A DNA stretch of 64,000 bases from Massilia sp. Leaf139 (GTDB lineage: Bacteria; Pseudomonadota; Gammaproteobacteria; Burkholderiales; Burkholderiaceae_D), in NCBI RefSeq assembly GCF_001424165.1, contig NZ_LMOJ01000003.1, positions 791-64,790 on the forward strand. The letters run 5' to 3'. How positions within the stretch are numbered: position 1 is the stretch's first letter; the number at the start of each line of letters is the position of its first letter. The position numbers were made by a program, and so were the translations under genes. Positions 1-10,013 of the stretch are shown here, piece by piece. Under the pieces are notes generated by a model that was given only the letters and a program-made list of their open reading frames with translations, was not told where the DNA came from and searched no databases.

Positions 1-3000
1 TGAGCGAGGAATTCGTTCCGGGCGCGTACCAGACCTGCACGCCGGTTAGCGGCTTGGCATGTTCCACGGTTCGGATCAGATTGCCCGACGCATCGTAGAC
101 GCGTTCGCTGACGGCGCCTGTGCCGTCGATCGTGAAGGCGAGACGGCCGGCCTGGTCGTAGGTAAACCGGGTGACCTGATCGGCCGCATCCGGGCGCAGC
201 AGCGTCGCCACCGATGCGCCGGTCGGATCGATCGCCTTTGCGTAACGGATCTGCTCGACCACGTGGTCGCCCGTATCGTAGCGGTTCTCGGTGACCGAGC
301 CGAGCGCGTCGACCGTGTACACCAGGCGGCTGTCGCCGTCGTAGACGTACCGCGTCACGTTCGCAGTTCCTGACGGCGCTGGCAGCGTGCCAGGCGATGT
401 CCTCAGGTTCAGCAACGCGGCCGGGCCTAGCACGGTGGTGTAATCGCTGCGCCGGATCATGTTTCCGTTGGCGTCATACGCGAACTCCACGGCGGAGCCG
501 CCCGCATCGACGCTCCAGATCAGGCGGCCGCCGGCATCGTAGCGCCGGATATTGTGCGCGTCGCGCGTCGCGTTCTCGACCAGCTGGGCGCGGACGGCTT
601 CGGGCGTGACACCACCGCCAGTTAGATCGATCGCGGTGGCATAGCGGATCGTGTGAACGACATTGCCCCATGCGTCGTAACGGGTTTCGCTGACGATCCC
701 CACCGAATCAATGCCGAATACCTGCCGGTCGTTTTCGTCGTACACGAAATGGTGACGATGGGCCGGTCCGCCCTCCGCGGGTAGACGGGCCGGGTCGGCG
801 GACAACGCCGCCATCGCCGCAGGGTCGAGTGCGGCGGTGTAGGCGATCCGTTCCACCAGATTGCCGGCCGCATCATAACGCAACTGGACGGCCGCGCCGG
901 CCGGATCCACAGTCCAGATCAGACGGCCCTCAAGGTCATGGCGCTGGAAGCCGTGCACGTCGCGGGCGGCGTCAGGTGCTAGTGCGGCAAGCACCTGGGC
1001 GAGACTGTTGCCTTGGGCCGGATCGATCCGGTTCGCGTACTGCACGGTTTCGATTACCCGGCCGTTGCGGTCGTAGCGGCTTTCACTGACCGTGCCCAGG
1101 GCATCGATGCTGAACACGAGACGGTTCAGTGCGTCGTACACGAGTCGCGTGACGCTCGCAGCTTCGGCAGGTGCCGGAACCGCGCCCGGATCCGCGGCGA
1201 GCGCGGCGAGCGCCTGCGGCGTCAGGGCTTGTGCGTAGAGTGCGCGGCTGGTGAGGTTGCCAAGGGCATCGTAAGCAAGGCGCGTCGCGGTGCCGGCAGC
1301 GTCTACGCTCCAGGTCAGGCGGCCGGCATTGTCGTAGCGCCGGATCTGGTGCATGTCGCGGGTGCTGTCGGGGAGCAGCAGGCTGCTGCGCACCGTCGCC
1401 GGGGTCAACGCCGCGCCAGTAAGCGAGGGCAGCGTGGCAGCACCGCGCGCGTACAGCACCGTGTCGATGAGCTGATCCTTGCCGTCGTAACGCGCTTCGG
1501 TGATGGCGCCCGCCGGATCGACGGTGAATACCAGGCGGTTGTCGGCGTCATGCACGTAGAACGTGGCGCTGTAGGCGGCGTTGGCGGCGACGGCCGGCGC
1601 CAGGCGCACGTCAGCCGCCAGCGCGGCCAGCGCGGCGGCATCGAGCGGTGCGGCGTAGACAGCGCGGCTGTTGACGTTGCCGTTGGCATCGTAGCCGACG
1701 CGCGTAGCGATGCCGTTGCCGTCCACCGTCCAGGTGAGACGCCCGTCCTTGTCGTGGCGTTGGAATGCGTGGACGTCACGTGCGGCATCAGCCTTTAGCA
1801 TCTCGCGTACGGCCGACACCGTCAAAGCGCCGATGTCACTGCCGGTGCCGGGGGCTGCCGCGATCGCGTTAGCGTAACGAATGGTCTCGCTGACCTGAGG
1901 GGCGCCGTCATAGCGCGTTTCGACAACGCCGCCCAATGCGTCGACGGTGAAGACCAAACGGTTCTCGCTGTCGTAGGCGTAGCGCGTGGTGCTGAAGCTG
2001 GCGTCTGCGGCGACCTGCGGCGGCGCAAGCGGATCGCCGTCCAGCAGCGCCAGCGCGGCAGCGCCGAGCGGCTCGTTATAGACGATCCGGAAAGTCACGT
2101 TCCCGTTCAGGTCGTAGCGCAGACGGGTCACCGCGCCCAGCGCGTCGACGCTCCAGACGAGACGTCCCCGGTTGTCGTAACGTTCGTACGTGCGGGCGTC
2201 GCGGACGCCGCCTGCGGGCAGCAAGGCGCGCACCGATGCCACGCTCAGTTTGTTGGCCGCGGCGTCGTTGGCGAGCCCGGCGAGTTGCACCAGCGGCATA
2301 GCGTACTGGATCGACTCGACAATATTGCCATTCGCGTCATACACGTTTTCGTCGACCGTACCCAGGGCGTCAATGGTGAAGACGAGACGGTCGGCGGCGT
2401 CGTAGACGTAGCTGACGACGGTATGCGCGGTGCCGGGCGCCGGCAGCGCGGCCTGGTCGCTGGCCAGGGCCGCCAGCGCAGTCGTACTCAAGGCTGCCGA
2501 ATAGGCCACGCGGGCGGTGAGGTTGCCGCGCGCGTCGTAGCTCAGCTGTGTGGCTTTCCCCACGCTGTCCACATCCCAGACCAGGCGGCCGAGCTGGTCG
2601 TAGCGCTTGTACGCGTGGCTGTCGGCCGCGCCTGGCTGGAGCGAGGCGCGTACCGTGGCGGCGCTGCTGCCTGCAGCAACCGCAACGGTTCCAGCATAGG
2701 CCACCGTTTCGACCACGTTCCCGGCCGTGTCGTAGCGCGTTTCGGTCACGCCGCCCTGCGGGTCGATGCTGAATACCAGCCTGCCCCTGGTGTCATACAC
2801 ATAGTGGGTGACGCTGCCTGCCGAGCCGGCGGGCGCCGGCTGCAATGCCGGATCAGCAGCGAGCGCGGCCATGGCCTCGTCGGTGAGCCGGCTAGCATGG
2901 ACGTTGCGACTGAGCAAGTTACCAAGGGCGTCATAGCGCAACTCGGTGACCACGCCTGTGCCGCTGACGCTCCAGGTCAGCCTGCCGTCACCGTTGTAGC

Positions 3001-3900
3001 GCAGGATCCCGGTCGTGTCGTAAGCCGCCGCGCCCAGCCTGGCGCGGACGTCGGCTGCGCTCAGCAGGGCAGTGGGCGCAGTCGGGGTAACCAACGTGGC
3101 GTAACGCACGCTCAGGATAGGGTTGCCATTGGCGTCGTAGCGCGTTTCGTTGACGATTCCCAGCGAATCGATGACGAAGATCAGCCGGTTGTTAGCGTCG
3201 TAGATGCGCTGATCTGTGGCTCCGTTGGGATCGGTAGCGGTGATCTGGTTCCCTTCGAAATCATAGGTATACCGGACGATCGATGCCGGCTGTCCGGCAA
3301 GCGCCACCCCCACCTGCTGCTCTGTCAGAAGGTTGTACTTGTCATAGACATACTTCGTGACGACCCCGCCGCGCGTGGCACTCGCCAGCTGGGCGTTCGA
3401 GTCGTAGGTATAGGTTGTCGTGTTGCCGGCACCGTCGGTCTCTGAAAGGAGCAGGCCATGCCCGCCGTAGCTCACGGTCTCGACAATGTCGGCGCTGCTG
3501 GTGACGACCGCTTGCTGCGACCAGTTTTCGCCTGCCTGCAGCTGGGCCGCGGCAGGCAATGCATAACGCACCGTTGCGACCTGGCGCCCGCGGCCATCGT
3601 AACGCTGCTCGCTCAGATAGCCCTGGCCGTCCAGAGTAAAACGCAACTGCCCGCTCTTGTCATAGGCGTAGCGGGTGACGCTGTCACGCGGGCTCGCCGG
3701 TGGACTCGCGTTGGCGAAGACGGGATCGGTCGCGAAAGCCGCTATATTGACCGGGGAGGCACGACGTACGAGCTGAGTAAGGCGCGATGCGCCGTCGTAG
3801 ACATGATCGGTCACGCCCCCCTGCGAATCGACCGTCTTCGATAGACGGTTAGCGCTGTCGTAAAGGCGCCATTCGCGGCGGTCGCTTTCCGCGGCTGCGG
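1..3900 (-). repeat. Higher-order repeats inside the RHS gene, period about 400-420 nt
   Basis: The same landmark (codons reading R-D-x-H or a close variant) recurs at about 551, 952, 1350, 1769, 2190, 2613 and 3013, giving spacings of 401, 398, 419, 421, 423 and 400 nt. Each module is about 135-140 residues. It alternates a linker rich in Ala, Leu and Pro with YD motifs of two kinds (V-F-T-V-D-A and L-T-W-S-V-D-A). This is an order of repetition above the single YD motif. Confidence 0.75.
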
Positions 3901-6025
3901 GACGCAAGCCGGCCTGCTCGAGCGTCAGCGCCAGGGGCTTCCCGTCGGATCCCAGCAGCGCAGCCGTCGACACCTTAGTGGCATAGGCAACGGTATGCAC
4001 CAGCTGGTCGTTCTGATCGTAGCGGTACTCTATTAGGCTGCCAGCGGCGCTGATGTCCGCGGTCTTGCGGCCCGCCTCGTCGTACAGGATGAAGCTGCGT
4101 CCGCCATTCGGATCGGTTCGCATGCGCAGCTGCCCGGCGCCGTCGTATTCGTAGCTGGTCTGGCCGGCGGCTACCCCGCCCTTGTCCGCGCGAATTACGG
4201 CCGTTAGCTGACCGGCCTTGTCGAATAGAGACGTGCTGGTGACGCCATTCCCGTCCGTGATCGTGATCCGGTTACCGGCATAATCATAGCTGTACTGCTC
4301 CAGGTATCGTTGGTCGTCCTCGACGTACCGGAGCTGCCCCAGACCGTCATAGGCATAATAGGTCTCGTTGTTACCGTCGTAACTTTGAGTCACCTGGCCA
4401 TTGATGTTGTAGATGTAGCGTAGCGAGGTATAGGGATCGAAGGTCGACGCCGCTGTCGTACTGACTACGTATGCCTTCTCAAAGGTCACTTTTTGGCTCA
4501 CCAAGCCACGCGGATCGTAGAAATACTCGATCCGGTGCGACAAGCTCGATGCGACTTCGGCGCTGGCCGACCAGCTCGACAGTGCGCTGAATGTATAAGT
4601 GCTATCCGCGGCGCCATCAGGCTTGCGCGCGTCGAGATAGGAGAGTTGCGCACTGACCTGGCCGTTCGTGTTGTAACGCCGCTCCTCGACACGGCCTTCT
4701 GGGTCGATCGTGAAACGAAGGCGGTTGTTGGCATCATAGGCGTAGCGGGTGATCAGCCTGTTGGACGGCTCGCCAGCGCCCGAGCCGTCCGGATCCACAT
4801 CCACGAAGCGGGCTTCGCTCATCAACAGGTTGGCCGTCGAATAGGTGCGCTTGATTGTGTTGCCGGCCGCATCGCGTTCTAGGATGCGGTTGCCATTGTT
4901 GTCATAGCCAAACTCGGTGACCAAGCCACGCGCATCGATCATCTGCGTGATGTTACCTGCGGAATCGTATTGGAACTGGCTGATCTGACTGACCCCGCCG
5001 ACACTCGGCGCAACTATGCTTAACAGCTGGCCATGCGCGTCATACGCGTAAGCAGTGCGCGACCCTAAATGGTCGGTCACCGTTGTCTTGCCGGAAACCG
5101 AATAGTCAAAACTCGTTTTACGCCCGAGCGCGTCGGTGATGCTGGTCACGCGATCCAAGCCGCCGCTTGATTCATAGGCCAGGATCACCCGCGTACCGTC
5201 GGATTGACTGATCGACTCGACTAGGTTGCTGCTCCCCACATAGGTGTAGGTCGTAACGTAAGTCTTAGCGTCATTTTTGACTAGGTGGGTCAGGTCGACC
5301 GTGGCGGTCACGAGCCGGTTCTGGCTGTCCCATGTATAGCTGATCCGCGACTCCTCGATCGAGGAGCCGCTGCGCTTAACGCGTACTTTCGACACGTTCG
5401 CCCCGGCATAGTCAAAAAACATGTCGTCGCCGGTAGCATCACGGATAGCACTTACCTGCTTGTTCGCATTGTAGGTGTACGTCAACCGCACGCCGCCCGC
5501 GTCGCCGGCAAACCGGATCAGGCCGGTGGCAAGATCGTAGCGCTCGTATTGACCATCCAAGTCGTAATGGTTCGAGCGCCATGTCCATTCGTTGCTGGTA
5601 CTGCTGAAGGTGAGCGTCTGGTAGGCACCGCCGCCATCGGTGCTAACGTAGGCGCTACGGGTGGAGTCATAGCTGAAGCGAGAGACACTGCCGTCACCGT
5701 CGATGCGTGTCACGGTGCTGCCCGCCGCGTTGACCGTGCCCGTCAGTCCGGCGATTTGCTTCCGTACGCCCAGCTGCCAGTTTGCTCCATTTCCGCCCAC
5801 GAGCGCACCGCGCGAGTTGTAAGTACGTGTCAGAGACAGGTCAGTACCCTTCGACGCCACATAGTCGTCCAGTCTCTGAAGAGACAGGTTCCCCGTCGCA
5901 ACATTGACGTAGACGCCTTCCTTAGTAGCGCCGGCAGCAGCTGTACCGACGATTCCATCCTGCCCTAGAGTTCCTGCCGACGTGTTTGCAAGACCAACCC
6001 CACTACCGCTAACGACCGCAACCAT
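1..6025 (-). CDS. RHS/YD-repeat protein, N-terminal part (runs off left edge)
   Basis: Open reading frame from ATG at 6025 to the left edge, 2,008 codons with no stop. An in-frame stop lies just upstream of the ATG. The protein is built of YD repeats of the type Y-D-x-x-G-R-L and R-Y-D-x-x-G-N, the signature of RHS/wall-associated proteins, which form a large beta-cocoon shell around a C-terminal toxin or effector. That C-terminal end lies outside the window. The N-terminus (MVAVVSGSGVGLANTS) has no obvious signal peptide. About residues 30-180 hold the non-repeat entry domain (V-N-V-A-T-G-N-L, R-T-Y-N-S-R-G). From about codon 700 onward the YD repeats fall into larger modules of about 400-420 nt. 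The family usually acts in contact-dependent competition or secretion; whether this one does cannot be told without the C-terminus. A weak GGGA precedes the start. Confidence 0.93.
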   Translation of the reverse strand, partial: MVAVVSGSGVGLANTSAGTLGQDGIVGTAAAGATKEGVYVNVATGNLSLQRLDDYVASKGTDLSLTRTYNSRGALVGGNGANWQLGVRKQIAGLTGTVNAAGSTVTRIDGDGSVSRFSYDSTRSAYVSTDGGGAYQTLTFSSTSNEWTWRSNHYDLDGQYERYDLATGLIRFAGDAGGVRLTYTYNANKQVSAIRDATGDDMFFDYAGANVSKVRVKRSGSSIEESRISYTWDSQNRLVTATVDLTHLVKNDAKTYVTTYTYVGSSNLVESISQSDGTRVILAYESSGGLDRVTSITDALGRKTSFDYSVSGKTTVTDHLGSRTAYAYDAHGQLLSIVAPSVGGVSQISQFQYDSAGNITQMIDARGLVTEFGYDNNGNRILERDAAGNTIKRTYSTANLLMSEARFVDVDPDGSGAGEPSNRLITRYAYDANNRLRFTIDPEGRVEERRYNTNGQVSAQLSYLDARKPDGAADSTYTFSALSSWSASAEVASSLSHRIEYFYDPRGLVSQKVTFEKAYVVSTTAASTFDPYTSLRYIYNINGQVTQSYDGNNETYYAYDGLGQLRYVEDDQRYLEQYSYDYAGNRITITDGNGVTSTSLFDKAGQLTAVIRADKGGVAAGQTSYEYDGAGQLRMRTDPNGGRSFILYDEAGRKTADISAAGSLIEYRYDQNDQLVHTVAYATKVSTAALLGSDGKPLALTLEQAGLRPAAAESDRREWRLYDSANRLSKTVDSQGGVTDHVYDGASRLTQLVRRASPVNIAAFATDPVFANASPPASPRDSVTRYAYDKSGQLRFTLDGQGYLSEQRYDGRGRQVATVRYALPAAAQLQAGENWSQQAVVTSSADIVETVSYGGHGLLLSETDGAGNTTTYTYDSNAQLASATRGGVVTKYVYDKYNLLTEQQVGVALAGQPASIVRYTYDFEGNQITATDPNGATDQRIYDANNRLIFVIDSLGIVNETRYDANGNPILSVRYATLVTPTAPTALLSAADVRARLGAAAYDTTGILRYNGDGRLTWSVSGTGVVTELRYDALGNLLSRNVHASRLTDEAMAALAADPALQPAPAGSAGSVTHYVYDTRGRLVFSIDPQGGVTETRYDTAGNVVETVAYAGTVAVAAGSSAATVRASLQPGAADSHAYKRYDQLGRLVWDVDSVGKATQLSYDARGNLTARVAYSAALSTTALAALASDQAALPAPGTAHTVVSYVYDAADRLVFTIDALGTVDENVYDANGNIVESIQYAMPLVQLAGLANDAAANKLSVASVRALLPAGGVRDARTYERYDNRGRLVWSVDALGAVTRLRYDLNGNVTFRIVYNEPLGAAALALLDGDPLAPPQVAADASFSTTRYAYDSENRLVFTVDALGGVVETRYDGAPQVSETIRYANAIAAAPGTGSDIGALTVSAVREMLKADAARDVHAFQRHDKDGRLTWTVDGNGIATRVGYDANGNVNSRAVYAAPLDAAALAALAADVRLAPAVAANAAYSATFYVHDADNRLVFTVDPAGAITEARYDGKDQLIDTVLYARGAATLPSLTGAALTPATVRSSLLLPDSTRDMHQIRRYDNAGRLTWSVDAAGTATRLAYDALGNLTSRALYAQALTPQALAALAADPGAVPAPAEAASVTRLVYDALNRLVFSIDALGTVSESRYDRNGRVIETVQYANRIDPAQGNSLAQVLAALAPDAARDVHGFQRHDLEGRLIWTVDPAGAAVQLRYDAAGNLVERIAYTAALDPAAMAALSADPARLPAEGGPAHRHHFVYDENDRQVFGIDSVGIVSETRYDAWGNVVHTIRYATAIDLTGGGVTPEAVRAQLVENATRDAHNIRRYDAGGRLIWSVDAGGSAVEFAYDANGNMIRRSDYTTVLGPAALLNLRTSPGTLPAPSGTANVTRYVYDGDSRLVYTVDALGSVTENRYDTGDHVVEQIRYAKAIDPTGASVATLLRPDAADQVTRFTYDQAGRLAFTIDGTGAVSERVYDASGNLIRTVEHAKPLTGVQVWYAPGTNSSL

Positions 6026-6319
6026 TTCAATCCCGTATCATGGAGCCGGAGAGGCCGGCATTAATCAGCATGCACAATCGCGGCCAGGCCTACGCCGGCT
6101 TTAATCATGCTTCTAGAATATATCCATCGATTTGGGGAAATGTTTAGCGGGAGAAAAAATTTATTGATTACCGCTTGGGCGAGAATAGGAGGCAGTCTGT
6201 GCATAGTTGATCGCTGCAGGCCAGCTAGCCGGCGTCGACAAGTTAGGCCACTGCCGCAGCCGAGTTGATGCGGCAAATATTCGCATGGTATCCGGGTTTT
6301 GAACGCAACCAAGATGCCA

Positions 6320-7150
6320 GTTAGGATCGCGCTCTTAGGGGACGTGGTCGGAAAGCTTCAGGGCCGGACGCAGCGCCTCGGATTCCGCCGATGACCAACC
6401 GGCCTGGCAGGCAGGCGAAATAGCGCGTTTCCCGCTCAGTTCCGGCATTGACGTCAGTGCGCCACTCCACCGAACGTGCCGACGCGGCTAATGCGCAGCG
6501 GATGGCGCAGGCGCTCGACATGCTCCTTTAGCGCGCGCAGGTCAAAGCCGATCACGCTCCAGCCGATGATGGCGTCCGGATCACGGCGCGTCATCCACGC
6601 TTCCAGCTTCTCCAGCAAGGCCAAGCGCGTGTTGCAATATTTAAGCGCAAAGTCGAGGCCCTTTGGATCGCCGTTCGGCGGCCCCAGCATGTACACCTGG
6701 CGCTGGCCGCAGCCTTCCAAGCCGATCGAGCGCAGTTCGCAATGCATCGTGATTTCAATGTCGAGCGAGACAGCACGCAGCCTTGGGCGGTAGCCCGGCG
6801 TCGGTTTCAGGTCTGCGGCCAGCTGCAGCGCGGGTTCGGCAGGGATCCGGCATACCCGTTAACGCCACCGGCGCCGTGATGAAGCGCTCCATCAGGTAGC
6901 GCTCGGGCGAACGGATGTCCGTCTTGTAGACGTCGATCCCGTGTGCGCGCAGGCGCTTCTCCAGCCGCAGCAGAGGGCGGTAGTGGCAGTACGGCCCGAG
7001 CGCGGGACGTGCGCGAATGTCGCACAAGGGCAATAGCCGCAGTTCGGCATCGCGTTCCCACTGCAGCAGGCTCTGCGCCGCCGCCTCTTGATCGCCGGGG
7101 CTAAAGCGACCGCTTCCGTCTCCGACAGGCGCAGGCGGCATAGATCATCG
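6320..7150 (-). pseudogene. polB: DNA polymerase II (polB) relic, internal fragment with frameshifts
   Basis: Three minus-strand frames in succession match family-B DNA polymerase II. At 6755-7141 is the N-terminal domain stretch with ERYLMERFITAPVAL. At 6454-6747 comes IGLEGCGQR, VYMLGP and the 3'-5' exonuclease stretch DAIIGW-(SV)-IGFDLRAL. At about 6330-6440 are YFACLPGRLVIGGI and ALRPALKLSDHVP. Compared with E. coli Pol II these cover roughly residues 30-270 of about 780. The polymerase palm, the start and the end are missing, and at least two frameshifts separate the pieces. It cannot encode a working polymerase. The sequence similarity is from my memory of the family; a protein search would confirm it. 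Confidence 0.8.
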
Positions 7151-7179
7151 CCAGTAGCGAGTCACACCTCGATGCCGCC

Positions 7180-7730
7180 GCCGCTTGGATCACGCTTCTC
7201 CCTATGATCCTCATGGTCATCGTGCCTGTCATGGTAATTGCAGTTTCACTTGTGAACCCGGCGACCGGCGTCTGCGTATTGTTTAGCGCAGGCCAATTTG
7301 ACTTCGCCAGCATATTTCAGCGTGAAATAGTAGGCCTGTCGGCTTTGGCCACATCCTTGCTCGGGCGCTACGAAACGAGCATCTTCACTGCCTACCAGGA
7401 AAAATCGTGTTGTGGGTCGGTGCCTCCCACGCAATTGGCTGCACGCTATGTGGTGGACATGGGCGCGATACGCTCGACTTCTTCGTCAGTTTGGCGGTAA
7501 TCTCATATCTGCTGCTCCTTTTTTTCGTGATGGCCGCACGATTGCGGCGCGTGTCATGTGCGGTATCCATCAATTCGCGCTACAAGCGTCCGCTTGTTGA
7601 CAAGTTCGCTCCCCCTATCCGGGCTACCGTGAAGGGCAATGTCCAGGTCGCGGTAGCGCAGGGCGCCTTGGGTAGTCTGGACTTTCTGGTTTACTACTCA
7701 GTCTCGACTGATAACGGGGTATGAAAGAAC
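7180..7730 (+). pseudogene. AI-2E/PerM-family transporter relic, frameshifted
   Basis: Plus-strand frames at 7204-7500, 7412-7600 and 7407-7724 together read like the middle of a PerM/AI-2E family permease. There is a hydrophobic segment (MILMVIVPVMVIAVSLVN) followed by SGQFDFASIFQ-like residues, then FFRDGRTIAARV, then KFAPPIRATVKGNVQVAVAQ-GALG. The last block is the family's most conserved stretch (usually T-V-K-G-x-x-x-V-A-x-x-Q-G-A-L-G-G). The pieces lie in different frames and the N- and C-terminal membrane helices are absent, so this is a decayed fragment. It points away from the neighbouring polB relic. Confidence 0.65.
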
Positions 7731-8261
7731 CGCTGAGTGCCCGCCGCTAGACTATACTTTCGTATATCAAGGATCGCTTAGCGTAGCTGTTCAGCCGTTC
7801 CGACTCCTGCTTCTAGGGTATGACGCCGAATTCGACGCAGGTCGTAGTCAGTTGCATCACGAAAGACGTAACTCATCTAAGATTCCGGTGTCTATCTTGC
7901 TCCCGTGTTGGTAGCGAATGCAGGACTACGTTGGGCTAAGGCCGCGAAAATTTATAAGCTGCTTATAGTGTCAACCCAACGGTTCGATTGGTGGGTGTAA
8001 CTTCAAGTAGAGTTCGGTACCTTTTTTTGCTGCCAAGGCGTTATCGATTATATGCAGCTTTCATCTGCCGAATCACTTCACGGCTATGGTTCGTCGTTTC
8101 TTTGCATGGGAAATTTGGCAGATTTTTGTAATTTATAAGCTGCTTATAAGCTTGGCGTTAGGCAAATTGCCAGCGAGTCACACCTTGAGCTTTGCAAGAG
8201 GAAAACTTTGTCAACGATACCTTGTGAGTGTAAAAGTCGAGGAACTGCGCTGTAGCGATCC
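7731..8261. other. Intergenic DNA without a recognisable gene
   Basis: No open frame here looks like a protein. The stretch is more AT-rich than its surroundings. It contains two of the three TTATAAGC-type palindromes, annotated separately. It lies between the transporter relic and the EF-Tu relic. Confidence 0.5.
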
Positions 8262-8638
8262 TACTTAAGGCTAGCCAGGAGCGAAATAGGCGAAGAGTGC
8301 ATCACCAGCCTCGCTGATTCTCTGGACAGCTACATCCCGACTCCAGCGCACTGTTGATGGCGCCTTCTTGATGCCAGTCGAAGACGTGTTCTCGATCTCA
8401 GGTTATGGCACCGTCGTTACCGATCGTGGCTCTACGGCAGAGAGGAAGAATGCGGTCGCCCAATATCATCGATAGCGTGATTTGCTTGGATTTCTGACAA
8501 TGGACTTTCTCCAGATCTTCCGGGTTTGGTCTAAGCTCGACTGCTAGAACTCGACGGATTGGAAATTCGGCGACGTCAAGCTGGTTTCAAGCGGGCTCTT
8601 GTACGTCCTGAACGCGGGTAATTATAAGCAGCTTATAA
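7953..8638. repeat. Three copies of palindrome TTATAAGC-W-GCTTATAA (parS or operator candidate)
   Basis: Near-identical palindromes centred on a single T or A occur at 7953-7967 (15 bp core), 8133-8149 (17 bp, perfect) and 8622-8638 (17 bp, perfect). The centre base is T, T and A. They lie 1.4-2.1 kb downstream of parB. Several plasmid partition sites sit downstream of parB, so these are candidate binding sites for the ParB encoded at 10014-11072. They could also be operators for another regulator. Confidence 0.55.
8262..8440 (+). pseudogene. tuf: Elongation factor Tu (tuf) relic
   Basis: Plus-strand codons read [13 protein letters not shown], then after a small deletion [16 protein letters not shown] and GYGTVVT. 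This is the junction between the GTPase domain and domain 2 of EF-Tu (normally [22 protein letters not shown]...). About 55 of roughly 396 residues survive. A frameshift falls at the P-E-R position and the match stops abruptly at both ends. A housekeeping gene fragment on a plasmid is best explained as captured chromosomal debris. Confidence 0.8.
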
Positions 8639-8841
8639 AGCGTCCACATGAGTACGAGCATGCTCTGTTAAACGTGAGCCAAAGCACCTCAGATATTCTG
8701 GACATGGTTACGACCGTCGACAGAAGCACCTAAACCTGGCCGGCCGTGGCATTGACATTCATGAAACTTCCTTTGGAACAGAACACGTCTACAAAGTGCT
8801 GAGCGCTAATCAGCTAACCGTTTGCTGGATCCCATAGCTAG

Positions 8842-9659
8842 TCCGTGCCAATACTCACCTGATAAGTCAAACCATGGTCTGCGCCTGGACGACCAACTTC
8901 TACCTCATGCCTGCCCACGATAATTGTGGCGCTTTAGAATGTTTTCTATGTGCATCACGAATGTAATGTATCTCGACAGCATGATCGAGCAGGATCTTTG
9001 AACCACCCATCGGTTGTCGACAAGGAGTTTCCGTTCCAAGATTAGCTTCGGTATGTTAGGTTGAGACCACACGGTGTGGATCTCGCGCTTCGCAGGACAC
9101 TCTGGTTCCTGTAGATCCTCACCTTACGTCGCTGTTCCGTACCAGCGCGATATCCAATGGCCTTACTCCATCGCGACAAGCATCCGTAATAGTGCTCGTG
9201 CCGACTCTAGTGTGCACGTCTATACAGAACGTGTTGTCGAGCAAAAAACCGTTGAGAACGCTGATCAAGCAGGGAGTGACTTGAAGCGGTCATTGGTGAT
9301 CAGTGGTTTCCTTGACCGTTCGCCTCGTTTCTCGCCAAGATTTGAGTTCCTGCTCCCGGCAAGGTTCACCCATGTGTGTCGAAATGTACACCGGGATGTT
9401 GGTTACGGAAAATTGACGCTTGAACCCGGATGGGAACATACGAAAAAGGCGCCCACACGATTACCCAGCATCACCTGGATCAACTCCATGTAGAGGCTCA
9501 CCTTCTCGAGCGTTGCCTCAGATACTAAGAGCGTATGAAGAGCGAGGGATGGGAAGAATACCGTCTCCTTTGGCGCAAGGGCGCCATGGGGCTTCCGTTG
9601 CCTCTAGTGAACCAAATCACGTTGACATGTCTGACGTGGGCTCCCTGTAAAGTCTCACC
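8842..9659 (-). repeat. Four reverse-oriented iteron copies downstream of parB
   Basis: Reverse complements of the iteron pattern GGTGAG-N6-CAGGGA occur at 8842-8859 (half-match on the right arm), 9106-9123, 9484-9502 (one mismatch) and 9641-9659 (full match). The spacing is irregular. The same motif forms the main array at 12.4-14.5 kb on the other side of parAB. Extra iterons away from the origin usually titrate the initiator and set copy number or incompatibility. Confidence 0.6.
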
Positions 9660-9932
9660 TCGCGTCGGTTAAAGAAGCTGAGTAGAAGGCCTACCAGGTG
9701 GAAACGAATACATTTCAGGCCCATACTTACGGGCTCTATTAGGCAACCACTGTTCGCGAGCAGGAGCTGAGCAACGAGCTCGGGAAAGGGTGTTGAGGTG
9801 CGAAACCATTTATGTACGGCTCGTCATTTCGGATGGCGGGCGTCGGCTACGCACTAACAGGAGAAAGGCCTGAAAGAAAGAAATGAAGGGATGTGACTAC
9901 CGTGATAGGTCGTATTGCCGCCCAAACGAAAA

Positions 9933-9951
9933 GGGCGCCACGAGGGCGCCC
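9933..9951 (-). terminator. Rho-independent terminator after parB
   Basis: On the minus strand GGGCGCC, a 5-nt loop and GGCGCCC form a perfect 7-bp GC stem followed by TTTTCGTTT. It lies about 60 nt after the parB stop and would end the parA-parB transcript. Confidence 0.75.
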
Positions 9952-10013
9952 GTGAGGCGGTTATACCCGTCGTCGTACACATCAGATCGTGCCGACGAGA
10001 GATCAATGCCGAA

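Larger units (their letters stand above)
8441..10013. other. Non-coding stretch with iterons and debris
   Basis: A frame at 9074-9493 is open for 139 codons, but it resembles no family and has no ribosome binding site, so I do not call it. The stretch contains the third TTATAAGC palindrome, four reverse-oriented iteron copies and the parAB terminator, all listed separately. Nothing else is recognisable. Confidence 0.45.

Noticed and set aside
1013-3445. Long plus-strand open frames of 261 and 386 codons over the RHS gene
   Set aside because: They are the exact antisense of the YD-repeat frame and read as low-complexity Arg/Ala/Gly; the minus-strand frame is open for 2,008 codons with clear RHS motifs.
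9074-9493. 139-codon plus-strand frame
   Set aside because: It has no family resemblance and no ribosome binding site, and it overlaps iteron copies in a region full of relics.
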